The notes under the pieces are model-generated. The model did not search any database. It worked only from the letters and a program-made list of their open reading frames with translations, and was not told the origin of the DNA. A stretch of 64,000 nt of DNA, from contig VWPU01006280.1 of the NCBI GenBank assembly GCA_013398955.1, positions 248,001-312,000 of the forward strand, written 5' to 3'. The DNA comes from Callaeas wilsoni (lineage: Eukaryota; Chordata; Aves; Passeriformes; Callaeidae). Below are positions 38,241-52,269 of the stretch, one piece after another; the stretch's first letter is position 1; each line of letters opens with the position of its first letter. The position numbers were made by a program, and so were the translations under genes.

Positions 38241-40363
38241 GCAGTATGGACAGGGTAAACATATATGATACTTCCCCTACATACACATTCCTTGACTCCA
38301 GTTGTTTTCAGTCTGGTATATTTCCTGAACCTAGTGTGGGTTTTTCTCATTCTGCAGCAGAATTTTTTCTCAGCACTGCCTCGTCCTTGAACTAATCTAG
38401 ATTTTTCACAGCCATGTAAGACTTCTAGTACAAAAATATGTCATTTAATACTTTCTACAAGGAAGCACCTCTTTCTGCTTGGTTTGTTTGCCTTTCTGAT
38501 GAGCTTCATTTGTTACTTCCTAGTTCTTGCATTAGAAGACACAGATAGCAGTCACTCCCTGACTACACTTTCTATGACAATTGTGTAGAGCTTTCTACAA
38601 CACCTTTCTGAATTCTTAAACCCCTGTTGTCTAGGCTGAAGATTCCTACGCCAGAAATCATTCATTCCTTCAACTGATTTTAATCATCCTTGGTGATTCT
38701 CCAAAACTTTTTTTTTTTTTTTTTAACGTAACAGAACCAAAAACATTATTCAAAGTCTGGGTGAAAAGGGGACCGCCACAGATGTATAATCAGGGTTTCT
38801 TTTCTTTCATTTTCCATTGTTTTCCTACTCATTCCTAATGTTCGAATTGCTTTTTTGACTGTTACAAAGCATTGAGATTGTGTCTTCAGAGAAGTAGCTT
38901 ATGAGAGGTAATGGTCAGCGCAGAGGCCATTATTTTACAGAGATAAGCTATATATACACATTTATCTGAACTTACAATCACATTTTCCATTTCATTTTCT
39001 CACTTTTTTTTTTTTGGTTACTCACATTCTACTCCTGCCCTACCCTGAATAACTTACCACAAAATTGTGTCATTCTTTATCTCCTTTATCACATCCTTTA
39101 TGACTATCACTTCTTAACCAAAACGGATTCTGTTCAGTGTCATGTTGCATTTCATTACAATTTGGTTACAGTTGTGCTACATTTAAGTTAATTGCTTTAA
39201 GGTTTGCAAATTGGGCCTTTTAAAGGTCCAAATAAACACAGTACTGCCTGGAGCCACGGTCTGCTCACACATATATACTTCAATCAGATAATAGCCATAA
39301 TAATGGCTATTTTTAAACTGCCAGTTAATTCTTCTCCTCTCTCAGAGTAAAAATTGATATCAAGTCTCCCATATTGACCAATGGACTGGTTTAATAAGTT
39401 GTGATCTGTTAAATTTATAAATTGTCCTCAGAGAGGTTGAAGTTGGCAACTAAAATCTGCTTCCAAACAGTTATATAGCTTACAATTATCCAAAAAGTTT
39501 CTTAATTAACATTTATTTAATTCTTCAGACTAATTCTTAGTATTCAATTTTTTAGTATTGGCCATAAAAAATTTAGCAGCAAAAAGCTATTCTGGCAAAC
39601 CCTTGACCAATAACACTTTTGAAAAACATGAGATACTTTACACCTCTTTCATCAAGGACAAGCCTGCCTTGAATGATCTCATTTCCTTTAAGAGGGAAAC
39701 AGAGTAAAAGTGCCAGAAGGAAGTTGTCAGATAGTTACTGTAGAATACAGATGACTTATACTTTGTTCATGCATTTTTCTGCACAGCCTTACATCCAGTT
39801 TAATGACCTGAACAGCTTAATAATGGTTATTTCTGTGTGCAGATATTGATGTGAGGGTCTAAAATAGACAAAATGGACAATAGGACTGCTTTTTAAAAAC
39901 ATACCACAGATTTGTTTCACTGCTCAGAGAGATCTCACACTATCAACATTTCTATTCTTAAAACACATTTGCAAAGTTTACATGCAGACATCTCCTCTCA
40001 GTTCTGCAAAGTGAAATTTGACCATGCTTTTGTGCTCTTCATATACATAAGCCCTGTTTGTAGATTTCAGTATTAAAAAGCCTTGATAGAATTATATTAT
40101 GATTTAGGGGTTTTAAATTGTTTTTTCAAGACAGCACAGCTTGTCACTACATTGACTTTCAGTCACTTTTATCAATAGAATTCATTTATTTTTATTAAGG
40201 CTACTTTTTAACACTCTGTCAAGTAGGTTCCCACAAAGCAGTGGAGTTGGGAATTCTCACCGACACTATTATCATAATTTCCATAAGAGAATTACAGCAA
40301 AATATACTGAATTAAGATATACTGGATTAAGATTGAGCCAGAAAGTCCAGGAAAGGATAAAAA

Positions 40364-40410
40364 CTAAATAATAATAAAAATAATAACAAAAGCTAAATAA
40401 TAATAAAAAT
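40364..40410. repeat. Low-complexity AT patch with a duplicated 17-mer
   Basis: ctaaataataataaaaa occurs at 40364 and again at 40393, separated by a related AT-rich spacer. Confidence 0.85.
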
Positions 40411-43400
40411 TTTAAAATAATTTTTTAAAAGAGTGTTTAAAATGGCTTGATTTCCTCTGTGCTAATTTAAGCATATTTCTAACCACCGTGGCAAAGCTGT
40501 AGATGTATGAGGGGGAAGTGTGGAAAGCATCTGTGTAGGAAAGCACAGACAAAGCAGAGATGTTAGCAAAACCTGTACAAGAACAAGACTCAGGATACCA
40601 AAAAGAAATTTAGTTGGAAAGACGAAGGAGTCTTTATAGACCACCATTTCCATAAGCAATGACTCTTTCCACTTCTAGATATAAAACCAAATGTAACCAA
40701 GGAAATGCACAACAAAAAAGAAAAAGGAAATGAGGCAAAAAGACGGATTATTGCTAGCCATGTGGCAGCAGATTTCTTTTAAGAGAATTATCATTAAACA
40801 AAAGGGAAAAGGGTACAATTTTTTAAAATAAGCTACTCACTTAAGAAGGGAGCACACTAACAATCAGAACAGAAAAAATGCTGAGTGTCTATGGGGACAA
40901 GGTCTATCAAGGTTAACTGTTGATAAGAAAGATTAAATAGCTTTTAGTACTTTAGTATTTTAGTAAATAGCATTGTTATCAAACAATACAAAAAAGCGTA
41001 CTTGAAAATTCCTCTTAATACTCAGCAAAGCATTACTTTATTCACCTCCAGAGTTCAGGGTCCACTGTTTTCATTCAGAAAGCTATTAGCTACAGGGGAC
41101 TGCAAATTGCCAAGGTCATTTGGAGCAATGATTCCAACATAAACAAACTTTGCTTAGCAATTAAAAACATGTCTGCTTCTAGACAAGTGAGGTTTGCATG
41201 ACTGCATTTGAATAAATAAGCCATGCTTTCTATCACCTGGTTTGCTACTGCTCTAACAGCATATAAAAATGCAACAATCTTTATGTATCAGTGCAAAAAC
41301 GCTCCTGAAAAATCTAAAAACATTAAAAATATTCTGTTGGTTTTTAAGAAAATTGTCACAGTTCATACGTAGAGCACCAAGCACATGCACACAGGCTTAG
41401 ACTACTACTGGCCTGCTGAAGCAGAATGCTAACACGGCCCTAAAATAAGGTTTGTAAAATGAACACAGAAGAGGAAGCAATGTGGATCCAGTGTAGCAGT
41501 GAAGAACGCAAGACAAAATGAAACGAAAAAGAGTAGCAGGACATCCCCTCACTTTCAGGCTTACACACAAGTTAAAGGATTTCCCTTTATCTAACAATCC
41601 ACTGGCAAGGCATTTGGAGCTGGCCACACAGATCTACCAAGGGGCTTGGCCTCCTGTACCCTGAAAACTAAATGTCTTCAGAACAAGTACACAGATTCAT
41701 TGTTCCAGTACACCAATATGAGAATGCACTTGTGCCTCTACATTTCCTGGCACTTTTGTAATCAAAATAAGCTAATATGGGGTTAATCCCATCCCGAGAA
41801 ACACACTCCACCCTCATGAGATGTTCAGAGAGTCTCAGGAGAAGGCCACCAGCCACTGAGCTGGCAACAGACAGTCCTAGGTGTAAAAGGAAGGCAGGAC
41901 AGTAAGAGGCACATCAGAACACCTCACTGGCAAAACTGGCCAAAGATGACTAACTCAGATTTCTCCTGGAAGTTACACCTCTTGCCTCCAGAGAAGAAAT
42001 CTCTCTACAACTCATTAATGATCTGGATAGAGCTGAGATGGCAAAAAGGAACTTTGCTGTGAGGGCAAACTAGTTGTGACTGTCTAGATTTCTTTTCTTG
42101 TGCTGGGCATCCGCAGAATGAGAGCTTCAGTTTTCCTGATGGAGTTGGAGACGGACAAAGGGAAGGAGGGAGAAGACTCCAGTCTGTAAAATAGCCAAAT
42201 ACCTGATCTCATCAGAAAAAGATACACGAGACCTTGAGCTATGGTCCTTCATACATTAAACCTGGACACTCTTTGGTTTTCATGTACGAATGCAGCATTT
42301 AAAGTTACAGCTGATATTTCAAATCCAAATGTCTGCCATCTATCCATTGTCTTTCCAAACGCACACCAATTTAACTGTGTATCCAGTAGGACTGAAGGTG
42401 ATCAGGACATCAGTTTCCTCTAAAATTATGAACTTTCATGCAATTTCCAAAATTCTGTATGAAGTTAGCATAACACATCATGTACACAGATGCATGACCC
42501 ACGTTCAAGTTTTTCTAAGAGGGACTCAGATCTGAATTCTGCTTTGGCTCTATGAAACTGTGTATTAATTATCCTGATTTTTCTCTCTTTTCCTCTCTCC
42601 TCATTCTACCTCTTTCCACTTATGAAAAATAGGTATGCAAATCGAGAGTTTTCCAAAGGCACAGATACATAGGCGAACAGAGATAGCAACCTACATGTGA
42701 AAAAAGTGCCCCACACAATAGTCTATCACATACTGAGCACAGAAACAAGGTTGTCCACACTTCTCTTACGAACAACTTCTAAAGGCTCCACACTGTAGCA
42801 AAAGCATTTGAAAAATTTCAGCATCTTTCAAATAAAAAGTATCCAGGAAACTCTTACTACAACAGGTCAAACCCAAGAACTACATCCACATCTATAGTTA
42901 AGAAGATGACTTAACAAGATCTTTAAATTTTACATTGTTTCACATATTCACATCAAGAAAGGAAATACAATTACCTGAACTTTACAAAAAGTTGTATGAA
43001 ACCAGCAGGGAAGGAATATCTCAAGCCTATCACCATATATGCTATGTCACCATATGATCTCTTTTTCTCTTTTTTAATAATCTTTTATCAAGCAACGGAC
43101 TGCAAATCCTTGTGATAAAAATTTTCCATTGGTATTTTATATATTCACCAAAATTTCCAACATGTCTGTTATTATACAGATTTCTACATGCCTAAACTGA
43201 AAGAATATGAAAATAACTAAGCACTCTGAAATCATAAATATCATTATAAGGACTATTAATAATCTACCAAATTGGGAATGGCAGTCACAGAGAAGCAGTA
43301 CAAAATAATAAGGTTTATGTATTAAGTTAGAAAATATGTTGACTGATCTAAGAATTGCAAATTCAGACAGGTAGATCAGCTCATCGCACAAATAATTTAA

Positions 43401-44272
43401 CCAGTTGTTAAACTGCTAACAGCAGAATGATGCTGAAAGATACCAAGAGGAAATACCTTAAGGGCCTAACCATGATTAATTTTATTAAGTAATTTTATTA
43501 ATGAGGTATGGCTGCAAAAAAAGATTCTTGAGGTCTGGAGTAATAAGATGGAATTTAATATTACTTAATGCAAAAATATGCTCTTCAGAGAATTTCTGCT
43601 GCAAGTTACAGGTTTGATAGTTGGAAAGAGATGTACTTGCATATCCAAATTAATCATACAGTAATTGCAGGCCACCAAAACAGCCATGAAGAAAACCAAA
43701 TATAATCCTGAAATTAATCAGGAAAGGTACTTTTTAAATCTCACTTACAATAGGGTGAAAAGCACACTCAGCCTCTGTACTCAAAAAAAAAAAAAGTGCG
43801 TTCCCATCAGAACAGGCAGAGTCAAGACTTTGAGGAACAGTGAGACTTTTGCAAAGGCACATGAAAACTACCTACTCGTTCAGCTTCACATAACAGAAGT
43901 CTGAGAATTACATCTCTCTCAACACATAACACAGGCAGAAGTGCCATGCAAACAAAAAGACAATGCTCGCCCTGCCATAAAGGACTTTTTTGTGGAAATT
44001 GGATGAGGCTTTTTACCTGCAGCAGGTAAAATTAAGAAACTGTCTTCAAAAAGAGTAGGCTAAAGCTGTAATTAGATCAATACAGAATTTGACATGGGTT
44101 TTGAGAATTTTGTATGATATGCCTTTCCCAAAGAGAAGACTAGAGCTGATGACTCAAGACACCCCCTCTTGTACTGTTTCCTGTATTCCCAAATTATCAC
44201 TTACAAAATTTACACACACAAGTAACAACAACCAGCAGCCATACCACTCAGCTGTTCTACCATTTTCTTTAT

Positions 44273-44395
44273 AACTTCAAAGAGTTTTCCAAAGGCCTTC
44301 TGCACAGTTATTCCCATTTTATAGAAAAGGAAACAGAACTGAAGTAGCTTGGCATAAGCAACAAAGAATGCCATCAGAAAGATAAGGAATACAGA
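44273..44395. repeat. Possible MIR/L2-like ancient repeat
   Basis: The sequence around ttattcccattttatagaaa followed by aggaaacagaactgaagtag resembles the conserved end shared by MIR and L2 elements (cattttacagatgaggaaactgag). A similar but weaker trace lies around 59450-59510. Strongly diverged. Confidence 0.4.
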
Positions 44396-44812
44396 GCAGA
44401 CGTCCCAAATCCAGTTGTAATGAGATGTACTGCCCTGTCTTTATACAAATCAGTGATGGTTGATCCATACATTCAGTCATGTCTAAGAGAATTTGTCTGA
44501 TGAACAAGAAACACCTCAGCTAACACCTGGGTAGATGCTTAGGGCAAAAAATCTGAAGGCTTTCAAGATAAGGCTCAAAACATGCATGACAAGATTTCTG
44601 TGAGCAAATACTGATGACAGCTATGGACGTGCCTCAGTGGCCCTTACAATGCAATGTTCTTAAATGCAGTGAGTCAAAGTGCTCATTCAATAGGAAATAC
44701 TGCCTGAAACCCCTCTCCTCTGTCCAGCCAGTTCTTGAAAACCAGAAAGTAACAGCCTAAGAAAACGGCTCTGTTTCTGTGCAGTACCTATCTGAGAACA
44801 GAAACCAAACAC

Positions 44813-45205
44813 TGAGCAGCATACACAGGTGAAGGAACGCCAGATCCACGGGATACATTCTAACAGCCAGCTTTATTAGTTTAACAGACAAGGACTGCGT
44901 GCCTCAGCACTCAATCCTCTCGTTTTATTTAGAGTTATGTCAGAAAAGGTCATGTTGCAAAATATAAACAAACTGCTCACATGGAGCAGATTTCCTAGGG
45001 TTCTTCATGCTGTTGTGAACCATAGGAATATCTTTTCCTACAGACACAGGCCTACCAGATAACTCCTAATTCTCATTTATACCCGTGGGATACACTCAAT
45101 TCCCAAGTCTCATTTATACATCTGGCATATATTTATACACTGCCCCGAAAGCAACAGAAACCAGCTAAATTTCTGGCTGCCTCCCCTTTCTCCCATATCT
45201 CACAC
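44813..45205 (-). mobile_element. Probable solo LTR, minus orientation
   Basis: On the minus strand the sequence shows TATA-like TAAATAAAACGAGAGG (about 44930), then an R-like segment, then ctAATAAAGCTGGCTGTTAG (about 44873) and a U5-like tail ending near TGCTGCTCA at 44813. U3 holds a repeated ATAAATGAGA motif (about 45075 and 45110). The upstream edge near 45205 lies in a CA run and is uncertain; no clear target duplication. Confidence 0.55.
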
Positions 45206-46179
45206 ACACACAGGACTGTGTGCTTATCTTCTGCAGATCAAGACACAAAAAATCATGGCAAAATTCAGTTCCAACATCAGACAGATGCAATATGCCATCC
45301 CCAAAACTTCAGAGCCAGCATACCAGATGTCATAGCTCTCACAGATATCTCAGTTATCTACTGCCAACATTTTGAGGCTTTATCAATTGCAGCCTTGCTC
45401 ACTGGTTATGCACCAAGCTTCCCTGTCAGGGGTCTCTGACCAGGCTAATTTTGCAGATGGCAATAACCACCTAATCAATCCATGTCTTTCTAAGTCCTAA
45501 TGGAGCACCTGCACATCCAGGCATGAATCTTCCTCCTGACATCCTCCACAAACATAAATTACAAGTTTAGTGCATGCACCAGACAACTCTCAGTGACCCC
45601 TTGACAGGGCAAACAGAGGTCATGCAACAATCTGATTTTCAGCACCCACTATTTCCAGCCTTCCTCTTTCTGAATTTTAAAGCCTGGAGTTGCAGTTAGC
45701 ATCATTCTTGGGTCTCATGGGAACACAACTTCAAAGTGATGTCTCGTTTCTAAGCCTGATAACATAAGCAATGTTTCCATTAGGAAGTACTGAGTGTAAT
45801 AGGAGCAGATCTGTAGGATGAAATGGTTCTAAGGACGTAAAATCCACATTTTAAAAGAGGAGGAAGTAGCTATGGCCTAGCTCTACTCTGGTCCAGTGGA
45901 TTGGATACACTTTGGTAGTTGGAGCACATCATTCAGTTTATGAATCCACTTTGTATGCTTCAAGAGGGTCCTGCATTGCCAAGGCAAGTGTGGTAAGATG
46001 ATGAGGAGATTCACTTGAAAACCAGTAGAATGCTAGTGAGGTCAAAGCCATCTTACTCATGACTAATACCTTGTCTGTCAACTGCCATGCCATGCCAAAA
46101 CACTTACATGTATGCAAGGAATATCCATTATATCTTAGTTACCTTTGCATCTCAGCCACACCTTCAAAAATTCACCATT
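45206..46179 (-). other. Intron, no recognised feature
   Basis: No exon or repeat recognised between the two LTRs. Confidence 0.45.
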
Positions 46180-46829
46180 TGTGCCGGTTTGGACACAAAC
46201 CCGGGAGGAAACAGCCTGAGAGGGGCGGCACTCTCTCTCTCTCCTGCCTGCCGGGCAAGCAGGCCTCGGCAGCACCTCCCCCACGGGTTCGGGCTGAATA
46301 ATTTCTCGAGTGAAAGTGAAAAAAACCTATTTATTTAACAAAACAGAGTCCCCTGCTGTCACGGGAAAAAGGATATTGAAGCCCCCTCCCCTGTCCCCTA
46401 AAAGAGGACTATGGATTGTAGAGTTCTTTCTGTAGGTAAAACCTGCAGTCCTGAGCTGGGCCGGGCCGGCCAGGCAGGGTCCGACGATCCCCCTTGGAGG
46501 GTCCCGCGGAGCAGGTCCGGAGATGACAGCCGGTCTCAGATGAAAAGCAAGCCAAAAACAGTCCAAAAAGGAAAAGAAGCCGCTGAGGCAGATCACAGTC
46601 CCTTCTCCGCTGAAAGCCGAAGAGACTAGAGAGCAAAAATCCTCTAACCAACCAAATGTTGTCAGAATCGGGAGAGAAAAGAATGCAAAACATTTTAGTT
46701 TGCAAGGTCAAGCTGGCCGCTTTGAAGAGTTCTCTCGGCTTCTCTCTCCCCCCTTTGCAATTTAAAGGTACACTAGAAATCAAGCAGGCGATGGGGAATA
46801 CAGTATGGTCATAGAATCACCCCAAGACA
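46180..46829 (-). mobile_element. Solo LTR, ERVL-like, copy B
   Basis: A 650-bp LTR with termini TGTGCCGG...CAAGACA and a perfect 5-bp duplication ccatt at 46175-46179 and 46830-46834. It is the same family and orientation as copy A at 14691. It keeps many more CpG sites and is much more GC-rich (ccgggaggaaac, gggccgggccgg), suggesting a younger insertion. AATAAA lies on the minus strand near 46332. Minus-strand frames of 89 and 124 codons here are LTR sequence. No internal viral genes remain. Confidence 0.93.
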
Positions 46830-49800
46830 CCATTCAAGGCTCAGAAATGTTCACTGGTTTGTAAAAGAAAGGCTGTGAAGACAATCAGATGTCATTAATG
46901 AAGCCCACTGATATCAGAGGGGATCTAGGGTCAGGTGCATAATTAATAATCCTTTTTTACTCTGTACATTCAAGCCAGTTATGGCTAACCAGCGATACAA
47001 TGGGCTGGTCACAACTTGGTAGGACAGAGCCACAGCTGTGACTAGAAACAGCACAAGGTACTAAAGCTCACTGATGAACTCATTGGTTTCATTGATGACA
47101 CCATCAAAGTTCTGTCACTGCTCAGTAATGCATGCCAAGGCAAGTACCTGTGGAACAGCCTCCCCTTGATAAGATCATTTCTGTTTCCTGCTATTAGCAT
47201 ACCAGAGCCTTCTCAACCCTGTCACTGGATTTGGATAACAACAGTTAATATTTCCTGATTAATTTAATTTTCACAAGCTTGTCTAGTCGTTCTTTTAATG
47301 TATTTTATACTTCTAGTCTTCCCTGGCTCCTGTATTAATGAGTTTCACGTTCTTATTATATGTCACATATTTGCTTTCAAGTATGATACCTGACAGCTGC
47401 ATTTCCTGCTCCTAGTTGTTGCCTTATAGGAAACTGCACATAATCTGCAGTTATATCCTACCTGTAACTTTGTAAGACTTATTCCACTTAATGGGGTATT
47501 TTTCATAACAAAAGTGCAACCCTCATTTGTGTCTTCTGAGTATTTTTTCCACTAATTTTCAATATAGGCTGATCATCTAATCTCCAACCTCACAATAAAG
47601 TCTATAACTTTCTATGACTTTTGCCATCACCTTCACTGATAATTCTGATTAATTTTCCATCACCACCAAGCTTTTCTGAGCCTTTCATTCACTTCATTTC
47701 TGTTGAAAAGGACCCTGACTGCTAACTCAATTCAAGACAGCATGTCAGCTATTATCTGAGCCAGAAACACGCACTGTGCAGAAAGGAATGCTAAACAAAA
47801 GGCAGTGCCAAACAAGTGACCTCATTCCACGCCTGCTACCCTTGCCCTGGTCATGTCTACAGCTTGCTGGCACAGGCAAATAAAACCTTTGGCCCTTCCT
47901 CTTGTTCTCACAACACTGCAGCCAAGGGCAGCCCAGCCCACACCAGAGCAAGTATCTCTGCTGAGTAGGCAAGAAACCAGGAGAGATGAGATTGAGGCGC
48001 CTCCACAGATCCTTTGAATTCTTTATTTTCCATCAGTAGTACCTGAGGGAACAGCACTATTGAGCTGCTCCAGCTCTGCAACAAAATGATCGCAATCTCA
48101 CTTAAGATAAAAGGTGACAAAATACCTTTGTCCCACTTAATAATAAGAGGAGGGAGTAGAGCTCAGTACTGGCATGCTGAGGCACAGCCTGGAGACACTT
48201 GCCCCAGCACAGACTCTGGTCTTGCCGCAGGTTCCTCATAAGACAATCCTCCAGTCTTCCCTCAAAGACCACCTCTGCTGTGCCACAACCCACGCCAGCC
48301 ACACTACACTCCTCAGCTACTTACCCACTCACTATCGTGGAAATTTGGAACAGCTTTCCTGTTATGCCAAACCCTATAAAAAACAGTTAATCCTGGCAAC
48401 AGAAATCACACACTCTGGAGTATATTTCTTCTCTTAAGCCTAGAAAAGGGCTAGACTGGCCAAACTGAGTATGTGTTCACTTTACGCCAGTGTTCCCCAG
48501 TAAAGAAAGAAGGAAGGCAAGACAAAGCAGGGGCACAAGAGGAGTGAAGTTCAGAAAAGACTTGAAGTTCAAAAGACTCACCTCTGAAATTGTACTTTCC
48601 TCAGACTAGATTTTCCCAAAGTCCACTACAGACTGACATTCAGATCCCCTCTATTTTCTGCATGTAGCTTACTTAGTGAGATATTCAGCATCTCCCCCTT
48701 TATACCCTGTCCTTTGGGGTGACTGAACTGGGTCACTATTTACCAACTGAGAAAAGGCAGGAGAGAAAGAAACTTAAGGCAGATCTGGAGGAGGGGGTGG
48801 GGGGAAAGAAACATCCTTTAATTTTCCATTAAATAATGTGGTTTCTAACAGCAAGACTGTGTTGGTGTGAGACAAAGCCTTTCAAAAAAAGTACACAAAT
48901 AGTTTTGTAACTAAATCATTATTTGAATAATTCCAAGAGCAGAAAAGGTTAGAAAGCAATCTTGTGTCACTCTAATTTACTGTTTGGAGAAGTAAACCCT
49001 TATCCTCTCAGATCTTTCTAGACACAAGCAGAAATGGCACATGTAAACTTTTGCTACTTCTTTTCTCGTGTTAGGTTGGTTAACAAGTTCAGTCATTAAT
49101 TACACTCATTACAGTCCTGGCTTTGTCACAACTGATGTATCTGCTGACAGTCTAAGGACATCAGAGACATATGTGTTAACACGCAAAAAAAAAAAACTGA
49201 GTGCCACAGAGGACCAGATACCCCTGTTGGCAAGGTCAATGAAGCCTGTGAGCATCACAGGGTGACACATTCAAATCTACAGGGATCAAGATTTAAGATG
49301 GTTTTAGAAGAAGCACAGTATCTTGCTCTTCAGCAGGAGGTTTAATGCCTAAGATGGTGCCCTAGCAACTGATGCACAGCACAAAAGCATCAGATAAGAT
49401 GGATCTAAAGGGTAGAATGATAAGCAAGTAATGGACAATGAAGCAAAACACGGAAATTAGAAATTATATTTTCCTTGCAAGCATTTAACAACCCAAAGAT
49501 CTCTGGAAGTGCTAACTCCTACTTCTCAACTTTTTGGCTAATTAATTTTTTCCCATTTTAAAAGCCTCATTTTAATTAGCTCCCAAGTTGAGCTGCCATG
49601 AAGAGGTTTTATTTTCATTCTCTTTTTTCTATATGTAAAAAAGACTGACTTCAAAAGTACATACTCATTAAAAATAATTAGTGATTTAGATACCACTAAA
49701 ATATATTCAAGGATACCGGAAAAAAAGTGGTTGGGGTTTTGTCATAATTTAGTTGCTTAGTATCACAACAGAAAAAAAGAGCCGTATATTTAAATATAAG

Positions 49801-52269
49801 AAAGCTTCCAAGTAGATCAAGTCTTGAAGTCACTAGTGTTTAAAGAGAGACTCATATCCTTTAGTCAGACAACAGTTACCACAAAACACTTCATAGTTGT
49901 CTTCATTACAGCTTGGAATTTTTCATTCCATAAAATACAGCGCAAAGAGGCATATGCAATACAGTCAATACCATAGCAAAATGTGACAATGGCATACCTG
50001 TCAATTTATTCCTCACATTTACATCGCTGTTTTAGCTTTCAATCAGCATTTTCAGAGTTACAAGTAAGTACAGAAGTAAATGTTGAGGTCAGTATGTATC
50101 TCTAACACATTCATCTATTGACAAGCTGACAATTAGTATGGATTAAAAATGAACTCCATGAAATGTTACGTTACACATTTGAAGATTATGTAGTAGTTTC
50201 TTAAACTACTGATGCCTTTCATATAAGCCTTGCCTTGCAATATGAATGTTATCACAAATAGAGAATCAAACCAGTGAGACAGAAATTTCTATCTTTTTCT
50301 TTTGTATCCCCTAACTAGATGATTCTACTTTATTATTATTTTACCCAGGAAAAGCCCAAGAAGTATTTTTCTAGGCTGGATTGAGAAATAGAGCAGTCTT
50401 ATAGAACTGAAGTGTATATCATGTAAAGCAACCCATCAATGCAAATACAAGTTTAACGAAATACAGGTTCAACTTAAAATTTACCAATGCCATTAACATA
50501 AATGAATGCAATGCCTTTGATTCTGGAGTGCAATGACACTGTTCTAGTTTACACAAATGCATTATTTAATTATTTTTTTGTAACACTGAGGTTTCTCACT
50601 GTTTTCAAAACAGAAACATGATAGGAAATCCCTAGCAAAATATTTAGGTTATCACTTGATTCAATTCTACTTTAAGTCTACAGTTTTGCAACTAATTTAC
50701 ATTTAGCATTCATTTCTCATGCATGGGTTGACCCACTTACACATGCAGTAAATCCATGCCTTTGGGGATTTTTCTGGATGGCTTGCTGTATTTCAACCAC
50801 ACAACTCATTTTATTTTGTCAATACAGTGAGCAAGGTTACAGTTATCCTGTCAAATTTATTTATTTAAATTAGAATCAGAAAGACTATACTACTCCCTGT
50901 GGAACTTCACTGAAAACTTCTTGAAACTTTGAGGCTACATGCTTCTGCAACCAACTGATTTCGTATGAAAGCACTGACACGAAAAAAAATAATAGTTACA
51001 ATAACTTCTTTTGTAAACTTATTAAATAGACTTCTGAAACCTTAGAAAAATGTAATAAACCACAATAAAAAGCATCATATTATAATTGCTTTAAAAAAGA
51101 GAGAAAAAAGATTTTTTCTAAGCAACCCTATAGAACAAAGCCAGATGGAATAAGATCATTTAAGAAGCAGCTATGTAGGCGTCACATCTGCTTGCTTTGA
51201 CTATCAGAGATCCACTTAACCTAAAATATTTCCCCTTGCATCTCTTGAGGATTCACATTTGAGAAGCTTCATTTGAGGTTGCTTACCATCCTCGCAGTAG
51301 GGCTGCTGAAAGGGAACCTTCCCCAGGCAGAAACTGTCATAAGGTTACATGTCATTCAAGTCCAACCAGACTTGTGTGTAACAGAAAGGAACATCCATTT
51401 TACACAATTTGCTAATGTGGGGTTTCTTTCATACATTAGTAGCTTACCAGAACCTCAATATAGATTTGCAGATAGTGTTTCAGTGGACTTACCCAAAGGC
51501 CTATCTGAATTTACACAGCTAATGCTATTGTGGGCAGTATGACATATAATAATATTTCTAATGCTAACAATTTTTCCAAATGCAGTTAAGCCTCGGGCAG
51601 GGGTTTGTTTTCCAGCTTCTCAAAGAAAAAATGCTTCAGCTCATTCTATACAAGAGTTATGCACCTTTCCACTTGTGTTACAAAAGAAGCAGCTTTATAA
51701 CAACATCACTGATAGACTCTAATGCTTCTCCTGCTCTGGACCGGGAAGCTGACCTTTAGCAGGTGAGGAATGTCACCTCATTAGGGATATCTGTTGTACT
51801 ACCATGGAATATCGTCTATAACTCAGTTACACATTGCTGAAAATGGAACATCCACCTGCTCAGCAGAAATTTAACTGTTGTTTAAGTCATCTAAATTATT
51901 CAGTTCCACCTGTACTGACAGTTTCATGCAGAATTACTGTAATGACTATCTGACATTCCAAAAAGTATCCTCCAAGTTGGCATTCTGGGGTCTAAAAATA
52001 CTGTTTCTTCCCACATGTTGGGAGTTATTGTTATGTAAATCACAAGTATTAAGAAAGAGAGACCAGAAAAGAGAATCTGAAAAAGTTATGGGAACAGAAA
52101 GAGAAGTCAGTGCCACCCCAGATGAATCACGAACACGCTGCTCTGGATTCTCAGTAATCTTTTCCTCCCCAACAAACAACTGTAAAATTCGCTAGCAAAG
52201 GCTGTGCCTCCCTCTACTTCTAATAGGAGGCTACACAGAAGATAATGGTTTACTCTAGGTGCTACTTAC
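46830..52269 (-). other. First coding intron of the nested gene, 5' part
   Basis: AT-rich intron without a supported exon or intact transposon. An A12 run lies near 49185-49196. Confidence 0.5.

Larger units (their letters stand above)
36297..44812 (-). other. Intron of the nested gene and LIM-nebulette
   Basis: Mostly unique AT-rich intron. Old repeat fragments at 38163 and 44273 and a low-complexity patch at 40364 are listed separately. A T17 run lies at 38708-38724. No exon supported. Confidence 0.5.

Noticed and set aside
46327..46783. Minus-strand frames of 89 and 124 codons, and a similar 82-codon frame at 14841
   Set aside because: They are solo LTR sequence shared between the two copies, not host or viral genes.
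51270..51310. Exon-like 19-bp block between CAG and a gtaagc donor on the minus strand
   Set aside because: Too short, no phase partner, and no matching family.
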